Shown: positions 23,488 to 32,040 of the stretch, piece after piece
How positions within the stretch are numbered: the stretch's first letter is position 1
How the letters are laid out: every line of letters starts with the position of its first letter
Source: Mycobacterium sp. 852002-51057_SCH5723018
Lineage (GTDB): Bacteria; Actinomycetota; Actinomycetes; Mycobacteriales; Mycobacteriaceae
Length of the DNA stretch: 64,000 nucleotides
NCBI RefSeq assembly: GCF_001667035.1
Contig: NZ_LZIR01000111.1
Location: 62,001-126,000 of the forward strand
Reading direction: 5' to 3'
Notes under the pieces: generated by a model
Database searches by the model: none
The model's input: only the letters and a program-made list of their open reading frames with translations
What the model was told of the DNA's origin: nothing
Position numbers and translations under genes: made by a program

Positions 23488-24693
23488 ATGACGGCGACGA
23501 CGCCCCGCATGACACCCTGCGTTAAACGGTTGCTGCGGGCTGGTCCCGCCGACTACATGCTGGCCTTAAGCGTGGCGGGAGCTTCGCTGCCGGTCGTCGG
23601 TAAGCGCCTGGAGCCGCTGGGCGCCCTGACCGCCATGGGCGTCTGGGGCGTGCGGCACGCCCCCTCTGCCCTCTCCGCAATGACCAGGGACCTGCTGACC
23701 CCCGGCATCAACGACACGCGCCGACGGGACCGGGAAAGCACCCATGAGGTGTCCCTCGCCGCGCTGCGAGGGGTGGTCTCGGCCGCAGACCTCGATCTGG
23801 AATGGCCCACCGCGGAACGGACGCCGCCGATCTGGGATGCGATGCGCCAGCGGCGCTACCTCTACCACCGCGCCGTCCACTACGGGAACAGCCCCGCGCA
23901 GGTGCTCGACGTCTGGCGCCGCAAGGACCTGCCCGCCCAACCCGCGCCGGTGCTGATCTTCGTCCCGGGCGGCGCCTGGGTGCACGGCAGGTGCATGGGG
24001 CAGGGGTCCGCGCTGATGTCCCGGCTGGCCGAGCAGGGCTGGGTGTGCCTGGCCATCGACTACCGGGTCGCCCCGCACCACCGCTGGCCGCGTCACATCA
24101 CCGACGTCAAGACCGCCATCGCGTGGGCGCGCGCCAACGTCGACAAGTTCGGCGGCGACCGCAATTTCGTTGCGGTAGCCGGCTGTTCGGCCGGCGGACA
24201 CCTGTCCGCGCTGGCCGGGCTGACCCCCGACGATCCAGCGCACTTGGGGGAGCTCCCCGAGGGCGCCGACAGCTCGGTGGATGCGGTGGTCGGGATTTAC
24301 GGCCGCTACGACTGGGAGGACCGGTCCACCCCCGAGCGTGTCCGGTTCGTCGACTTCCTGGAGCGGGTGGTGGTCAGGAAGTCGATCGCGCGTCACCCCG
24401 AGATTTTCCGCGACGCGTCACCGATCGCCCGCGTCCACCGGAATGCGCCACCATTCTTGGTGATTCACGGCAGCAAGGACAGCGTCATCCCGGTCGAGCA
24501 GGCGCGGACCTTCGTCGAACGGCTGCGGGCGGTCTCGCACTCGATGGTCGGTTACCTGGAGTTCCCTGGCGCGGGTCACGGGTATGACCTCATCGACGGG
24601 GAGCGGGCCGGCGCGGCGGCGCACGCCGCTTCGCTGTTCCTGAACCAGGTCTACCGCACCAAAATGCAGATCGGCACCAAAGAGGTTATCTGA
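23488..24693 (+). CDS. lipC: Esterase LipC-type
   Basis: A 401-residue alpha/beta hydrolase close in length to M. tuberculosis LipC (Rv0220, about 403) and in the same neighbourhood. The oxyanion segment is VPGGAW (about residues 159-164) and the nucleophile elbow AGCSAGGH carries Ser234; the acid and base are likely in VIHGSKDSVIP and GAGHGYDL. The first ~110 residues form an N-terminal extension with a hydrophobic stretch (YMLALSVAGASLPVVG) that could bind the membrane or serve export. In M. tuberculosis the protein is reported to be cell-surface associated. Confidence 0.88.
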   Translation: MTATTPRMTPCVKRLLRAGPADYMLALSVAGASLPVVGKRLEPLGALTAMGVWGVRHAPSALSAMTRDLLTPGINDTRRRDRESTHEVSLAALRGVVSAADLDLEWPTAERTPPIWDAMRQRRYLYHRAVHYGNSPAQVLDVWRRKDLPAQPAPVLIFVPGGAWVHGRCMGQGSALMSRLAEQGWVCLAIDYRVAPHHRWPRHITDVKTAIAWARANVDKFGGDRNFVAVAGCSAGGHLSALAGLTPDDPAHLGELPEGADSSVDAVVGIYGRYDWEDRSTPERVRFVDFLERVVVRKSIARHPEIFRDASPIARVHRNAPPFLVIHGSKDSVIPVEQARTFVERLRAVSHSMVGYLEFPGAGHGYDLIDGERAGAAAHAASLFLNQVYRTKMQIGTKEVI

Positions 24694-24737
24694 GCTCTCG
24701 CCGCTGGGTATGGTCCCTCTATGGGTGAGGGGCAGCG

Positions 24738-26147
24738 GTGAAACGGCTGAGCGGCTGGGACGCGGTACTGCTGTACAGCGAGACGCCGAACGTGCACATG
24801 CACACCATCAAAGCCGCCGTGATCGAACTCGATCCGGACCGGCGCGACTTCGACATCGAAGCCTTTCGTCAGGTCATCGCGGGACGGCTGAACAAGCTCG
24901 AGCCGTTCTGCTATCAGCTCGTCGAAATCCCGTACAGCCTGCACCACCCCATGTGGCGGGAACAGTGCGAGGTCGACCTCGGCTACCACATCCGGCCCTG
25001 GCGGCTGCCCGCCCCCGGCGGTCGGCGTGAGCTGGACGAGGCGATCGGGCAGATCGCCGGCACCCCGCTGGACCGGTCGCGGCCGCTGTGGGAGATGTAC
25101 TTCGTCGAGGGTCTGGCCGATCACCGCATCGCCGTGGTGGGCAAGATCCACCACGCGCTCGCCGACGGCGTCGCCTCGGCAAACCTGCTGGCGCGCGGCA
25201 TGGACCTGCAGCCCACGCCGGAGGGACGCCCGTACGTGTCCGACCCGCCTCCCACCACACGCCAACTGATCACATCGGCGTTCGCGGACCACATGCGCCA
25301 CGTCGGGCGACTTCCCGCGACCATCCGCTACACCGCCCAGGGGGTGGGCCGGGTCCGGCGCAGCTCGCGCAAGCTCTCCCCGGAACTGAGCCGGCCGTTT
25401 GAGCCGCCGCCCACCTTCATGAACCACAAGATCACCCCCGAGCGCAGGTTCGCCACCGCCACCTTGGCGCTCGCCGACGTCAAGGAGACCGGCAAGCGGC
25501 TCGGGGCGACGATCAACGACATGGTCCTGGCCATGTCGACCGGCGCGCTGCGGACGCTGCTCCTGCGCTACGACGGCACGGCCGAGCCCCTGCTGGCGTC
25601 GGTCCCGGTGAGCTTCGACTTCTCCCCCGAGCGCATCTCCGGCAACCGGTTCACCGGCATGCTGGTTGCCCTGCCGACCGACTCCGACGACCCGCTGGAA
25701 CGGGTGCGGTGCAGTCACGAGAACGCCATCTCCGCCAAGGAAAGCCACCACCTGATGGGGCCAGAGCTGGTCAGCCGCTGGGCCGCCTACATGCCGCCGG
25801 GGCCCACCCAGGCCTTCTTCCGCTGGGCATCGAGCCGCGACGGGCACAACAAGATCCTGAACCTGAACATCTCCAACGTTCCGGGTCCGCGCGAGCGCGG
25901 CCAGGTGGGCGGCGCACTGGTCACCGAGATCTATTCGGTGGGGCCGTTGACCGCCGGCAGTGGCCTCAACATCACCGTGTGGAGCTACGTCGACCAGCTC
26001 AACATCTCGGTGCTGACCGACGGCGCCACCCTCAAGGACCCGCACGAGGTGACCGAGGCAATCGTCTGCGACTTCATCGAAATACGCAGGGCCGCAGGGC
26101 TTTCCGAAGAGCTTACCGTCGTCGAGACGGCGATGGCGCCCGCCTGA
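24738..26147 (+). CDS. Wax ester synthase / diacylglycerol acyltransferase (WS/DGAT, Rv0221-type)
   Basis: A 469-residue acyltransferase that makes triacylglycerol or wax esters from acyl-CoA. The condensation-type active-site motif HHALADG is at residues 138-144, preceded by PLDRSRPLWEMYFVEGL. The C-terminal domain has NISNVPGPRERG, a conserved WS/DGAT signature. Length equals M. tuberculosis Rv0221. GTG 24738 is the start (MKRLSGWDAVLLYSETP). Placed between lipC and echA1, it belongs to a storage-lipid/fatty-acid group of genes. Confidence 0.92.
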   Translation: MKRLSGWDAVLLYSETPNVHMHTIKAAVIELDPDRRDFDIEAFRQVIAGRLNKLEPFCYQLVEIPYSLHHPMWREQCEVDLGYHIRPWRLPAPGGRRELDEAIGQIAGTPLDRSRPLWEMYFVEGLADHRIAVVGKIHHALADGVASANLLARGMDLQPTPEGRPYVSDPPPTTRQLITSAFADHMRHVGRLPATIRYTAQGVGRVRRSSRKLSPELSRPFEPPPTFMNHKITPERRFATATLALADVKETGKRLGATINDMVLAMSTGALRTLLLRYDGTAEPLLASVPVSFDFSPERISGNRFTGMLVALPTDSDDPLERVRCSHENAISAKESHHLMGPELVSRWAAYMPPGPTQAFFRWASSRDGHNKILNLNISNVPGPRERGQVGGALVTEIYSVGPLTAGSGLNITVWSYVDQLNISVLTDGATLKDPHEVTEAIVCDFIEIRRAAGLSEELTVVETAMAPA

Positions 26148-26278
26148 TCTCCCACTTCACCGGTCGCGCTCCCCATCCGCGGTAACGGGACTCTCGCCTG
26201 ACGCTAATGCCGTTCCGGTCGGCCGTTACGATCGGTCGGATAACGCACCGCCCACATCCGAAGGAGCTGCGCAGCACC

Positions 26279-27070
26279 GTGAGCACTGGGAACGAAGAGG
26301 CCACCACCGAAGAACCCGAAGTCCTGGTCGAACAGCGGGATCGGATCCTGATCATTACCATCAACCGGCCGAAGGCCAAGAACGCGGTCAACGCCGCGGT
26401 GAGCCGCGGCCTGGCCGACGCCATGGATCGCCTCGACGGCGACAACGGCCTGTCGGTGGGGATCCTTACCGGCGCGGGAGGCTCGTTCAGCGCCGGCATG
26501 GACCTCAAGGCGTTCGCGCGCGGCGAAAACGTCATCGTCGAGGGCCGTGGCATGGGCTTCACCGAACGTCCGCCGGTCAAGCCGCTCATCGCGGCGGTGG
26601 AAGGATACGGCCTGGCCGGCGGCATGGAACTGGCGCTGGCCACCGATCTGATCGTGGCGGCCAGGGACGGGGCGTTCGGCATCCCCGAGGTCAAACGTGG
26701 ACTGGTTGCCGGCGGTGGAGGATTGCTGCGGCTGCCCGAGCGCATTCCCTATGCGATCGCCATGGAGCTGGCGCTGACCGGTGACCAGCTGCCGGCCGAA
26801 CGCGCGCACGCGCTGGGGCTGGTCAACGTCCTGGCCGAGCCGGGGAAGGTGCTGGACGCGGCGATCGCGCTGGCCGAGAAGATCACCGCGAACGGGCCGC
26901 TCGCGGTGGCCGCCACCAAGCGGATCATCGTCGAGTCCCGCGGCTGGAGCCGCGACACCATGTTCGCCGAGCAGATCAAGATCCTGGCCCCGGTGTTTTC
27001 CTCCAACGACGCCCGGGAGGGCGCGGTCGCGTTCGCCGAGAAGCGTCCGCCGCGCTGGACGGGCACCTAG
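26279..27070 (+). CDS. echA1: Enoyl-CoA hydratase EchA1-type
   Basis: A 263-residue crotonase. The oxyanion-hole segments are GSFSAGMDLKAF and EGYGLAGGMELALA, and the catalytic Glu region is IPEVKRGLVAGGGG. The family reaction is hydration of 2-enoyl-CoA in beta-oxidation. The open frame begins at 26207, but GTG 26279 (VSTGNEEATTEEPE) gives the length of M. tuberculosis EchA1 (262) and has AAGGAG upstream, though at a rather long spacing. The stop codon overlaps that of the convergent TetR gene (TAG against CTA, 27067-27070), so there is no terminator room between them. Confidence 0.9.
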   Translation: MSTGNEEATTEEPEVLVEQRDRILIITINRPKAKNAVNAAVSRGLADAMDRLDGDNGLSVGILTGAGGSFSAGMDLKAFARGENVIVEGRGMGFTERPPVKPLIAAVEGYGLAGGMELALATDLIVAARDGAFGIPEVKRGLVAGGGGLLRLPERIPYAIAMELALTGDQLPAERAHALGLVNVLAEPGKVLDAAIALAEKITANGPLAVAATKRIIVESRGWSRDTMFAEQIKILAPVFSSNDAREGAVAFAEKRPPRWTGT

Positions 27071-27657
27071 CCCGTCAGGTAGCGCTGCACGGCCGGCCCG
27101 AGCCACGCCACCAAATCGTCGATCGAGGTGGATGCGATCGGCTCGATCTTCAGCTGGTAGCGCGCGAACGCCAACCCGGCCAGATGGCTGGCCACCAGCT
27201 CCACTCGCAGCTCGGCATCGGCCACCCCGAATTCGGCCGCGACCCGCTCGGCAATGGGGCCGGCGAGGCTGTCGTGCAACACTTTTCGGGCCTGAGGCTG
27301 GATGGCCGCCGAGCGCCACAGCGTCAAGAATGGTTCGAAGACGCCGCCTTCCTCCCAGTGCTCGAGGAACCGGCGGACCAGCCTCGGACCGACCTGTGCG
27401 GTCCCCTCGTCGAGCAGCGTGGCCAGCTGGTGCAGCGGGTGCTCGGGCCCGGTGAGCGCGGACGCGGTGAACAGCCCCTCCTTGCTGCCGAAGAAGTAGT
27501 AGACCATCGCGACGTCGACACCGGCGTCGGCGGCGATCGCGCGCACGGTAGCCCCGTCATATCCGTCGCGCATGAAGCGTTCGCGCGCCGCGTCGATGAC
27601 GCGCTGCCTGTTCTGCTGACCGGTGCGCCAGCGGCCCGCCCGCCGGGGTTCCGACAT
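27067..27657 (-). CDS. TetR-family repressor
   Basis: A 196-residue TetR regulator; helix-turn-helix region TVRAIAADAGVDVAMVYYFFGSKEGLF follows ARERFMRDGYDGA. The C-terminal domain resembles the PsrA/TetR_C_18 class with RRFLEHWEEGG and SHLAGLAFARYQLKIEPIAS. The open frame begins at 27669; ATG 27657 (MSEPRRAGRW) is a likely start. It is divergent from an isoprenylcysteine-methyltransferase-like gene, with two matching inverted operators in the 99 bp between them, so it very probably controls itself and that gene. Confidence 0.9.
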   Translation of the reverse strand: MSEPRRAGRWRTGQQNRQRVIDAARERFMRDGYDGATVRAIAADAGVDVAMVYYFFGSKEGLFTASALTGPEHPLHQLATLLDEGTAQVGPRLVRRFLEHWEEGGVFEPFLTLWRSAAIQPQARKVLHDSLAGPIAERVAAEFGVADAELRVELVASHLAGLAFARYQLKIEPIASTSIDDLVAWLGPAVQRYLTG

Positions 27658-27667
27658 GCGCGCAAGC

Positions 27668-27740
27668 ATACTTCAACAAGCGTTGACCTATGTCTCGAGG
27701 CGGGCGTAATGTCGGATTTGTTCAACGATTGCTGAAGTAT
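27668..27740. promoter_or_regulatory. Twin TetR operators in inverted orientation
   Basis: ATACTTCAACAAGCGTTGAC (27668-27687) and the reverse complement of TTCAACGATTGCTGAAGTAT (27721-27740) agree at 17 of 20 positions. Each copy is itself a near-palindrome (TCAAC-N4-GTTGA; TTCAACGATTGCTGAA). One lies against the TetR start, the other just before the ribosome site of the divergent methyltransferase, so one regulator could close both promoters. Confidence 0.72.
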
Positions 27741-27756
27741 CTGTTGGAGGTCTGAC

Positions 27757-28311
27757 ATGGTGACCAGCACGCGACGACGCCTTTGGTGGCGCCACCTGAT
27801 GTCCGTCCTGCTCTTCCCGGTGACGGTCACGCTCGTCGTCCCGGCCCTGATCGTGCTTCCGGCCGGCGTGCGCGACCCGCACCACGGTGCCGCGGTGACG
27901 GCCGGGCTGATCGCGGTCGGCTGCCTGCTGATCGCCGCCGGTTTGGGCCTGATGGTGTGGACGAACGTGCTGTTCGACCGGGTGGGCGAGGGGACGCTCG
28001 GTCTGGGCAATGTGATGGGCGAGCCGGTCCACCTCGTCGTGCGGGGGCCCTACCGGCACGTGCGCAACCCGATGATCACCGGCGTGCTCTGCATCCTGCT
28101 CGGGGAGGCGGCCATTACCGCCTCCGGCGCCCTGCTCGGGTGGTTCGCGATCTTTCTCGCGTTCCAGGCGACGGCCATTCGGTTCTGGGAAGAGCCCCAT
28201 CTCGTACAGCGCTACGGCCGTGAGTATGTCGACTACCGGCGTAACGTTCCGCGCTGGATCCCCCGGCTCTCCGCCTGGGACCCAACCCCGGCGGCCCGCA
28301 GTGATGCGTAG
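27757..28311 (+). CDS. Isoprenylcysteine carboxyl methyltransferase-like membrane protein
   Basis: A 184-residue membrane protein with about four helices and the C-terminal signature of ICMT/phospholipid-methyltransferase proteins: VRGPYRHVRNPMITGVLC, then a helix, then EEPHLVQRYGREYVDYRRNVPRWIPR. In this family the conserved region binds SAM at the membrane; the bacterial acceptor is generally unknown. ATG 27757 has GGAGG upstream. It faces the TetR gene across the twin operators and is likely its main target. Confidence 0.85.
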   Translation: MVTSTRRRLWWRHLMSVLLFPVTVTLVVPALIVLPAGVRDPHHGAAVTAGLIAVGCLLIAAGLGLMVWTNVLFDRVGEGTLGLGNVMGEPVHLVVRGPYRHVRNPMITGVLCILLGEAAITASGALLGWFAIFLAFQATAIRFWEEPHLVQRYGREYVDYRRNVPRWIPRLSAWDPTPAARSDA

Positions 28312-28367
28312 ATGACTTACACTGTCGCCTAGATTTGTAACGGGCGGGGAGCCACGAAGGGTCGAAG

Positions 28368-29885
28368 ATGAGCATTTCGTTGCTTCTGGAGATGGCCGCG
28401 TCGAGCAACCCCGACCGCACGGCCATCGTTTCTAGGGAGTCATCCGGCTCCCTGCGGTTGACGACGCAGCAACTCAGCGACCTCGCCGACGGGGGCGCCG
28501 GTGTGATCGCGGGATCGGGCGCCAAGCACGTGGCCTACGTGGGCACCGGCGGAGCGATGCTGCCGGTGCTGATCTTCGCTGCCGCGCGCGCCGGGCTGAC
28601 CTTCACCCCGCTCAACTACCGGCTGTCCGCCGACGGCATCCAGGCACTGATCGAGCGGCTGCCCGGACCGCTGGTGATCGTCGATGAACGCTACCGAGAC
28701 ATGCTCGGGGATGCGTCCGATCGGGTGATGTGCTCCGAGGAGTTCCTGACGGCCGCGCGCGGCACCGACCCGGCTGCCGAATTCCCCGATCCGGAGTCCG
28801 TCGCGATCGTGCTGTTCACGTCCGGCACCACGTCGCAACCCAAGGCCGTCGAGCTGTCGCACAACAACCTGACCAGTTATGTGACCGGGACTGTTGAGTT
28901 CGAGTCGGCCGATCCCAGTGACGCCGCGCTGATCTGCGTGCCGCCCTACCACATCGCCGGGGTCGGCGCCGCGCTGTCCAACCTCTACGCCGGCCGAAAG
29001 ATGGTGTATCTGCCCAACTTCGACGCCGAAGAATGGGTGCGGCTGATCGAGGCCGAGAAGGTGACCACCGCGACCGTGGTGCCCACCATGCTGGACCGCA
29101 TCGTCAGCGTGCTGGAGTCCGGCGGCCACACGCTGCCGTCGCTGCGCAACCTGGCCTACGGCGGCTCCAAGGTAGGCCTGCCGCTGGTTCGCCGGGCGCT
29201 GGAACTGTTGCCCCACGTGGGGTTCGTCAACGCCTACGGGCTGACCGAGACGAGCTCGACCATCGCGGTGCTGACGCCGGACGACCACCGCGCGGCGCAG
29301 GCGGCGTCTGCGCCCCACGCCGCCAAGCGGCTGGGCTCGGTGGGACGGCCGGTGCCGGGCATCGAGCTGCAGATCCGCGACGAGGACGGCAGGGTGCTCG
29401 GACCGGGGGAGACCGGCGAGCTGTTCGTCCGGGGCGAGCAGGTCTCGGGCCGCTACACCGGGATCGGCTCGGTGCTCGACGAAAACGGTTGGTTCCCAAC
29501 CAGAGACATCGCCATGCTCGACGGGGAGGGCTACCTGTTCATCGGCGGGCGCAGCGACGACACCATCATCCGCGGCGGGGAAAACATCGCGCCCGCCGAA
29601 CTGGAGGAGGTGCTCATCGAGCACTCGCACGTCCACGACGTCGCCGTGGTCGGCGTCGAGGATCCGCAGTGGGGCCAGTCGATCGTCGCTGTGGTGGTGC
29701 CGGCCGCGGGCGTCGAGCCCGATCCCGAGGAACTGCGCGAGCATGTCCGCAAGAATTTGCGGGGGTCGCGGACGCCCGACCGAGTAGTGTTTCGCGACGA
29801 GCTGCCGACCACACCCACCGGCAAGGTACTTCGCCGCGAGATAGTGGAGATGCTTCAAGAGGACGCGAAAAGGACAAGCGCATGA
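28368..29885 (+). CDS. Acyl-CoA synthetase (class I adenylate-forming, FadD-like)
   Basis: A 505-residue AMP-forming ligase. Motifs in order: LFTSGTTSQPKAVELSH (P-loop), NAYGLTETSSTI, TRDIAMLDGEGYLFIGGRSDDTIIRGGENIAPAE (hinge), and TTPTGKVLRRE with the catalytic lysine. It activates an unknown carboxylic acid to its CoA thioester. ATG 28368 is the start. The stop overlaps the ATG of the next small gene (CATGA), so the two are co-translated. I do not assign a fadD number. Confidence 0.9.
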   Translation: MSISLLLEMAASSNPDRTAIVSRESSGSLRLTTQQLSDLADGGAGVIAGSGAKHVAYVGTGGAMLPVLIFAAARAGLTFTPLNYRLSADGIQALIERLPGPLVIVDERYRDMLGDASDRVMCSEEFLTAARGTDPAAEFPDPESVAIVLFTSGTTSQPKAVELSHNNLTSYVTGTVEFESADPSDAALICVPPYHIAGVGAALSNLYAGRKMVYLPNFDAEEWVRLIEAEKVTTATVVPTMLDRIVSVLESGGHTLPSLRNLAYGGSKVGLPLVRRALELLPHVGFVNAYGLTETSSTIAVLTPDDHRAAQAASAPHAAKRLGSVGRPVPGIELQIRDEDGRVLGPGETGELFVRGEQVSGRYTGIGSVLDENGWFPTRDIAMLDGEGYLFIGGRSDDTIIRGGENIAPAELEEVLIEHSHVHDVAVVGVEDPQWGQSIVAVVVPAAGVEPDPEELREHVRKNLRGSRTPDRVVFRDELPTTPTGKVLRREIVEMLQEDAKRTSA

Positions 29886-30178
29886 TCAAGAACGGAACCC
29901 GCCTCGCGAGCCAGGTGTGTGACACCCAGGTCATCGTGGTGCGGAGCGCCGACAGCCTCGACGACCTGCGTTGCGGTGGCGCGCCCATGGTGCCGATCGG
30001 CGGCGAGCGGTCCGGAGAGCTCGACCCGGCCTTCGCCGACGGCACGGTGATGGGTAAGCGCTACGTCGACGAGACCGGCGCCGAGGTGCTGGTCACCAAG
30101 CCCGGCGCCGGAAGTCTGAGCGTGGGCCAGACCGCGCTGCAGCTCAAAGAGGTCAAGCCGCTGCCGGCCAGCGACTGA
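29882..30178 (+). CDS. Small conserved-type protein linked to the acyl-CoA synthetase
   Basis: A 98-residue soluble protein that starts on the stop of the acyl-CoA synthetase. I do not recognise a named domain. Features: two cysteines (QVCDTQVIVV and DDLRCGGAPMVP), then GKRYVDETGAEVLVTKPGAGSL and a lysine/proline-rich C-terminus. The middle reads like a short carrier or binding fold but nothing proves it. Its last ~45 codons (30037-30178) are duplicated as a broken copy at 31891-32029, beside the second PE_PGRS gene, which shows where the segmental duplication began. Confidence 0.82.
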   Translation: MIKNGTRLASQVCDTQVIVVRSADSLDDLRCGGAPMVPIGGERSGELDPAFADGTVMGKRYVDETGAEVLVTKPGAGSLSVGQTALQLKEVKPLPASD

Positions 30179-30193
30179 CGGAAGGCCGCCTAG

Positions 30194-31591
30194 CTAGGGC
30201 CCCGCCTGCCCGTTAAGCCCGGGCACCCCGAGCAACAACCCGCCATTGCCGCCCTGCCCGACGGTGCCGCCGGCCACGGTGTTGCCGCCGGCCCCTCCGT
30301 TGCCGATCAGCTGGGCATCGCCGCCGGCGCCCCCGGTGCCGGGCACGGCGCCCGGCCCGGCGCTGCCGCCCACACCGCCGTTGCCGATCAGGACGGCACC
30401 GGTCCCGCCGTGACCACCGGTGCCGCCGGCGAAGGTCGCGCTCAGACTTGCACCCCCGGCGCCGCCGGACCCGCCGCTGCCGAACAGCCCGACGGCGTTG
30501 CCGCCAGCGCCGCCGGCGCCGCCCTGGCCGCCGGATCCACCGCCGTCGCCGCCGTCGCCGCCGTCGCCGAAGAGCATCCCGCCGTTGCCGCCGGTGCCGC
30601 CGGCCTGACCCCCGCCGCCACCGGCAAAGCCTCCGCCGACGCCGCCGTGGCCGCCGTGGCCGATCAGCCCGGCGTTTCCGCCGTTGCCGCCGGGATTGTT
30701 CTGGCCGCCGCCGCCGTTGCCGCCGTTGCCGCTGAGCAGTCCGCCGGCGCCGCCGTTGCCGCCGACGGCGCCGAAGCTGCCAATTCCGGCGTCGCCGCCG
30801 TCGCCGCCGGCGCCGTGCAAGATGCCGCCGCGACCGCCCTGCCCCCCAGCGCCGGAGGCGGCGCCAATCGGATCCCCATTGCCGCCGTTGCCACCGAGGC
30901 CGCCGTTGCCGAATAAGCCGATGGCGTCGCCGCCGGCCCCGCCGGCGCCAGCTCGAATGTTGTTAGTGGCGCCCCCGTTGCCGCCCGCGCCGCCGTTGCC
31001 GAACAGCAGGCCGCCGGTGCCGCCGGCACCGCCGACGGTTGTGCCGTTGCCGCCGGTGCCGCCCTTGCCGCCATTGCCGATCAGCCCGGCGGCCCCGCCG
31101 GCGCCCCCATTTTGGCCGACCGCGCCCGAGCCCCCAGTGCCGCCGTTGCCCCACAAAATCCCGCCGGCGCCGCCAGCTTGGCCGGTTCCCGCGGCCCCAT
31201 TGATGCCGTTGCCGACCAAAGGGCGCTGCAAGAGCAGTTCGGTGGGCGTGTTGATGGCGTTGAGGACATCCTGTTGCAGGACCTGCCACGGGTTAGCTGT
31301 GGCCGCGGCGTTGGCTGCCTCGGTGCCGGCGTACACGCCTGCACCAGTGTGCAGGGCCTGCACGAACTGCTGATGAAACGCCTCGGCTCGGGCGCTGAGG
31401 GCCTGAAACCCCTGGCCATGTGCGCCGAAGACGGCCGCCACCGCGGCCGACACCTCGTCGTTTCCGGCCGCCAGCACCTCCGTGGTCTGAACGGCCGCAA
31501 CGGAATTGGCCTCGCTGATTCTGGATCCGATACTCGCCAAATCCGTGGCGGCCACCGCCAACAGATCGGGTTGCGCGATCAGGAATGACAT
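30194..31591 (-). CDS. PE_PGRS family protein 1
   Basis: A 465-residue PE_PGRS protein. The PE domain (residues about 1-95, from [20 protein letters not shown]) contains the usual helix pair and ends with YAGTEAAN, which provides the YxxxD/E type VII (ESX) secretion signal as Tyr-x3-Glu. Then comes the GRPL-type linker ([17 protein letters not shown]) and about 300 residues of Gly-Gly-Ala/Asn repeats (GGNGG, GLFGNGG), ending [17 protein letters not shown] 31591 has GGAAGG upstream; an open frame to 31648 is ignored. It is exported or surface-exposed in the family; specific role unknown. The gene is one of two tandem-duplicated copies. Confidence 0.93.
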   Translation of the reverse strand: MSFLIAQPDLLAVAATDLASIGSRISEANSVAAVQTTEVLAAGNDEVSAAVAAVFGAHGQGFQALSARAEAFHQQFVQALHTGAGVYAGTEAANAAATANPWQVLQQDVLNAINTPTELLLQRPLVGNGINGAAGTGQAGGAGGILWGNGGTGGSGAVGQNGGAGGAAGLIGNGGKGGTGGNGTTVGGAGGTGGLLFGNGGAGGNGGATNNIRAGAGGAGGDAIGLFGNGGLGGNGGNGDPIGAASGAGGQGGRGGILHGAGGDGGDAGIGSFGAVGGNGGAGGLLSGNGGNGGGGQNNPGGNGGNAGLIGHGGHGGVGGGFAGGGGGQAGGTGGNGGMLFGDGGDGGDGGGSGGQGGAGGAGGNAVGLFGSGGSGGAGGASLSATFAGGTGGHGGTGAVLIGNGGVGGSAGPGAVPGTGGAGGDAQLIGNGGAGGNTVAGGTVGQGGNGGLLLGVPGLNGQAGP

Positions 31592-31811
31592 ATCCGCACC
31601 TTCCACCGGCGTCTTTCGGCCCGGTGGTCGCCCAAACCAGCGGTTCATCTAGCCCTGCGGTAAGAAACCATTGGTACCGTAGCCGCTTGGAAACATACCG
31701 ATTTTCTGGCCAAATCTCCACTGCAACCGCACATGTAATGCACATCTGTCACCGTTGCGCCGTGCGACTACCAGGCTTGCAGCCGGCAGAAAGGTCGTGC
31801 TATTCGTGCGC

Positions 31812-31890
31812 GCCTATTACGGCGCACGAATTCCCTTGCCGACGCGGATTCGAGCTGGTAGCCAAGGAGGCGCCGCGGGTCGTACTCGTC
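31812..31890 (-). pseudogene. Remnant of the 3' end of a TetR gene (duplicate of 33826-33900)
   Basis: The plus strand shares with the 3' end of the intact TetR gene the blocks GAATTCCCTTGCC, GACG, ATTCGAGCTGGT, GCC and GCGGGTCG in the same order, with small gaps. It contains no usable reading frame. It lies upstream of the PE_PGRS 1 gene exactly as the intact TetR 3' end lies upstream of PE_PGRS 2, so it is read as the end of duplication unit 1. Confidence 0.65.
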
Positions 31891-32029
31891 GACGCACCGT
31901 GATGGGCAAGCGCTACGTCGATGAGACCGGGGCCGAGGTACTGGTGACCAAGCCGGGCGCGGGAAGCCTCAGCGGCACTGCGACGCGCTGCAGCTCAAAG
32001 AGGTCAAGCCGCTACCGGCCAGCGACTGA
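31891..32029 (+). pseudogene. Frameshifted 3' copy of the 98-aa gene
   Basis: From about 31891 the sequence copies bases 30037-30178: it still encodes GKRYVDETGAEVLVTKPGAGSLS exactly as in the intact gene, then a net one-base loss (AGCGGCACTGCGACGCG against AGCGTGGGCCAGACCGCG) shifts the frame, although the DNA continues to match through GAGGTCAAGCCGCTACCGGCCAGCGACTGA-like sequence to the former stop. The 5' half of the gene is missing. The fragment is 11 bp from the PE_PGRS 2 stop. Confidence 0.85.
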
Positions 32030-32040
32030 GGGTTCCGGGG

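Noticed and set aside
30410-31373. Plus-strand proline/alanine-rich frames opposite the PE_PGRS genes (also 32150-33277)
   Set aside because: They are antisense readings of the glycine-rich PGRS repeats.
31592-31811. Insertion sequence remnant between the PE_PGRS units
   Set aside because: No transposase fragment or terminal inverted repeats; flanks are explained by segmental duplication.
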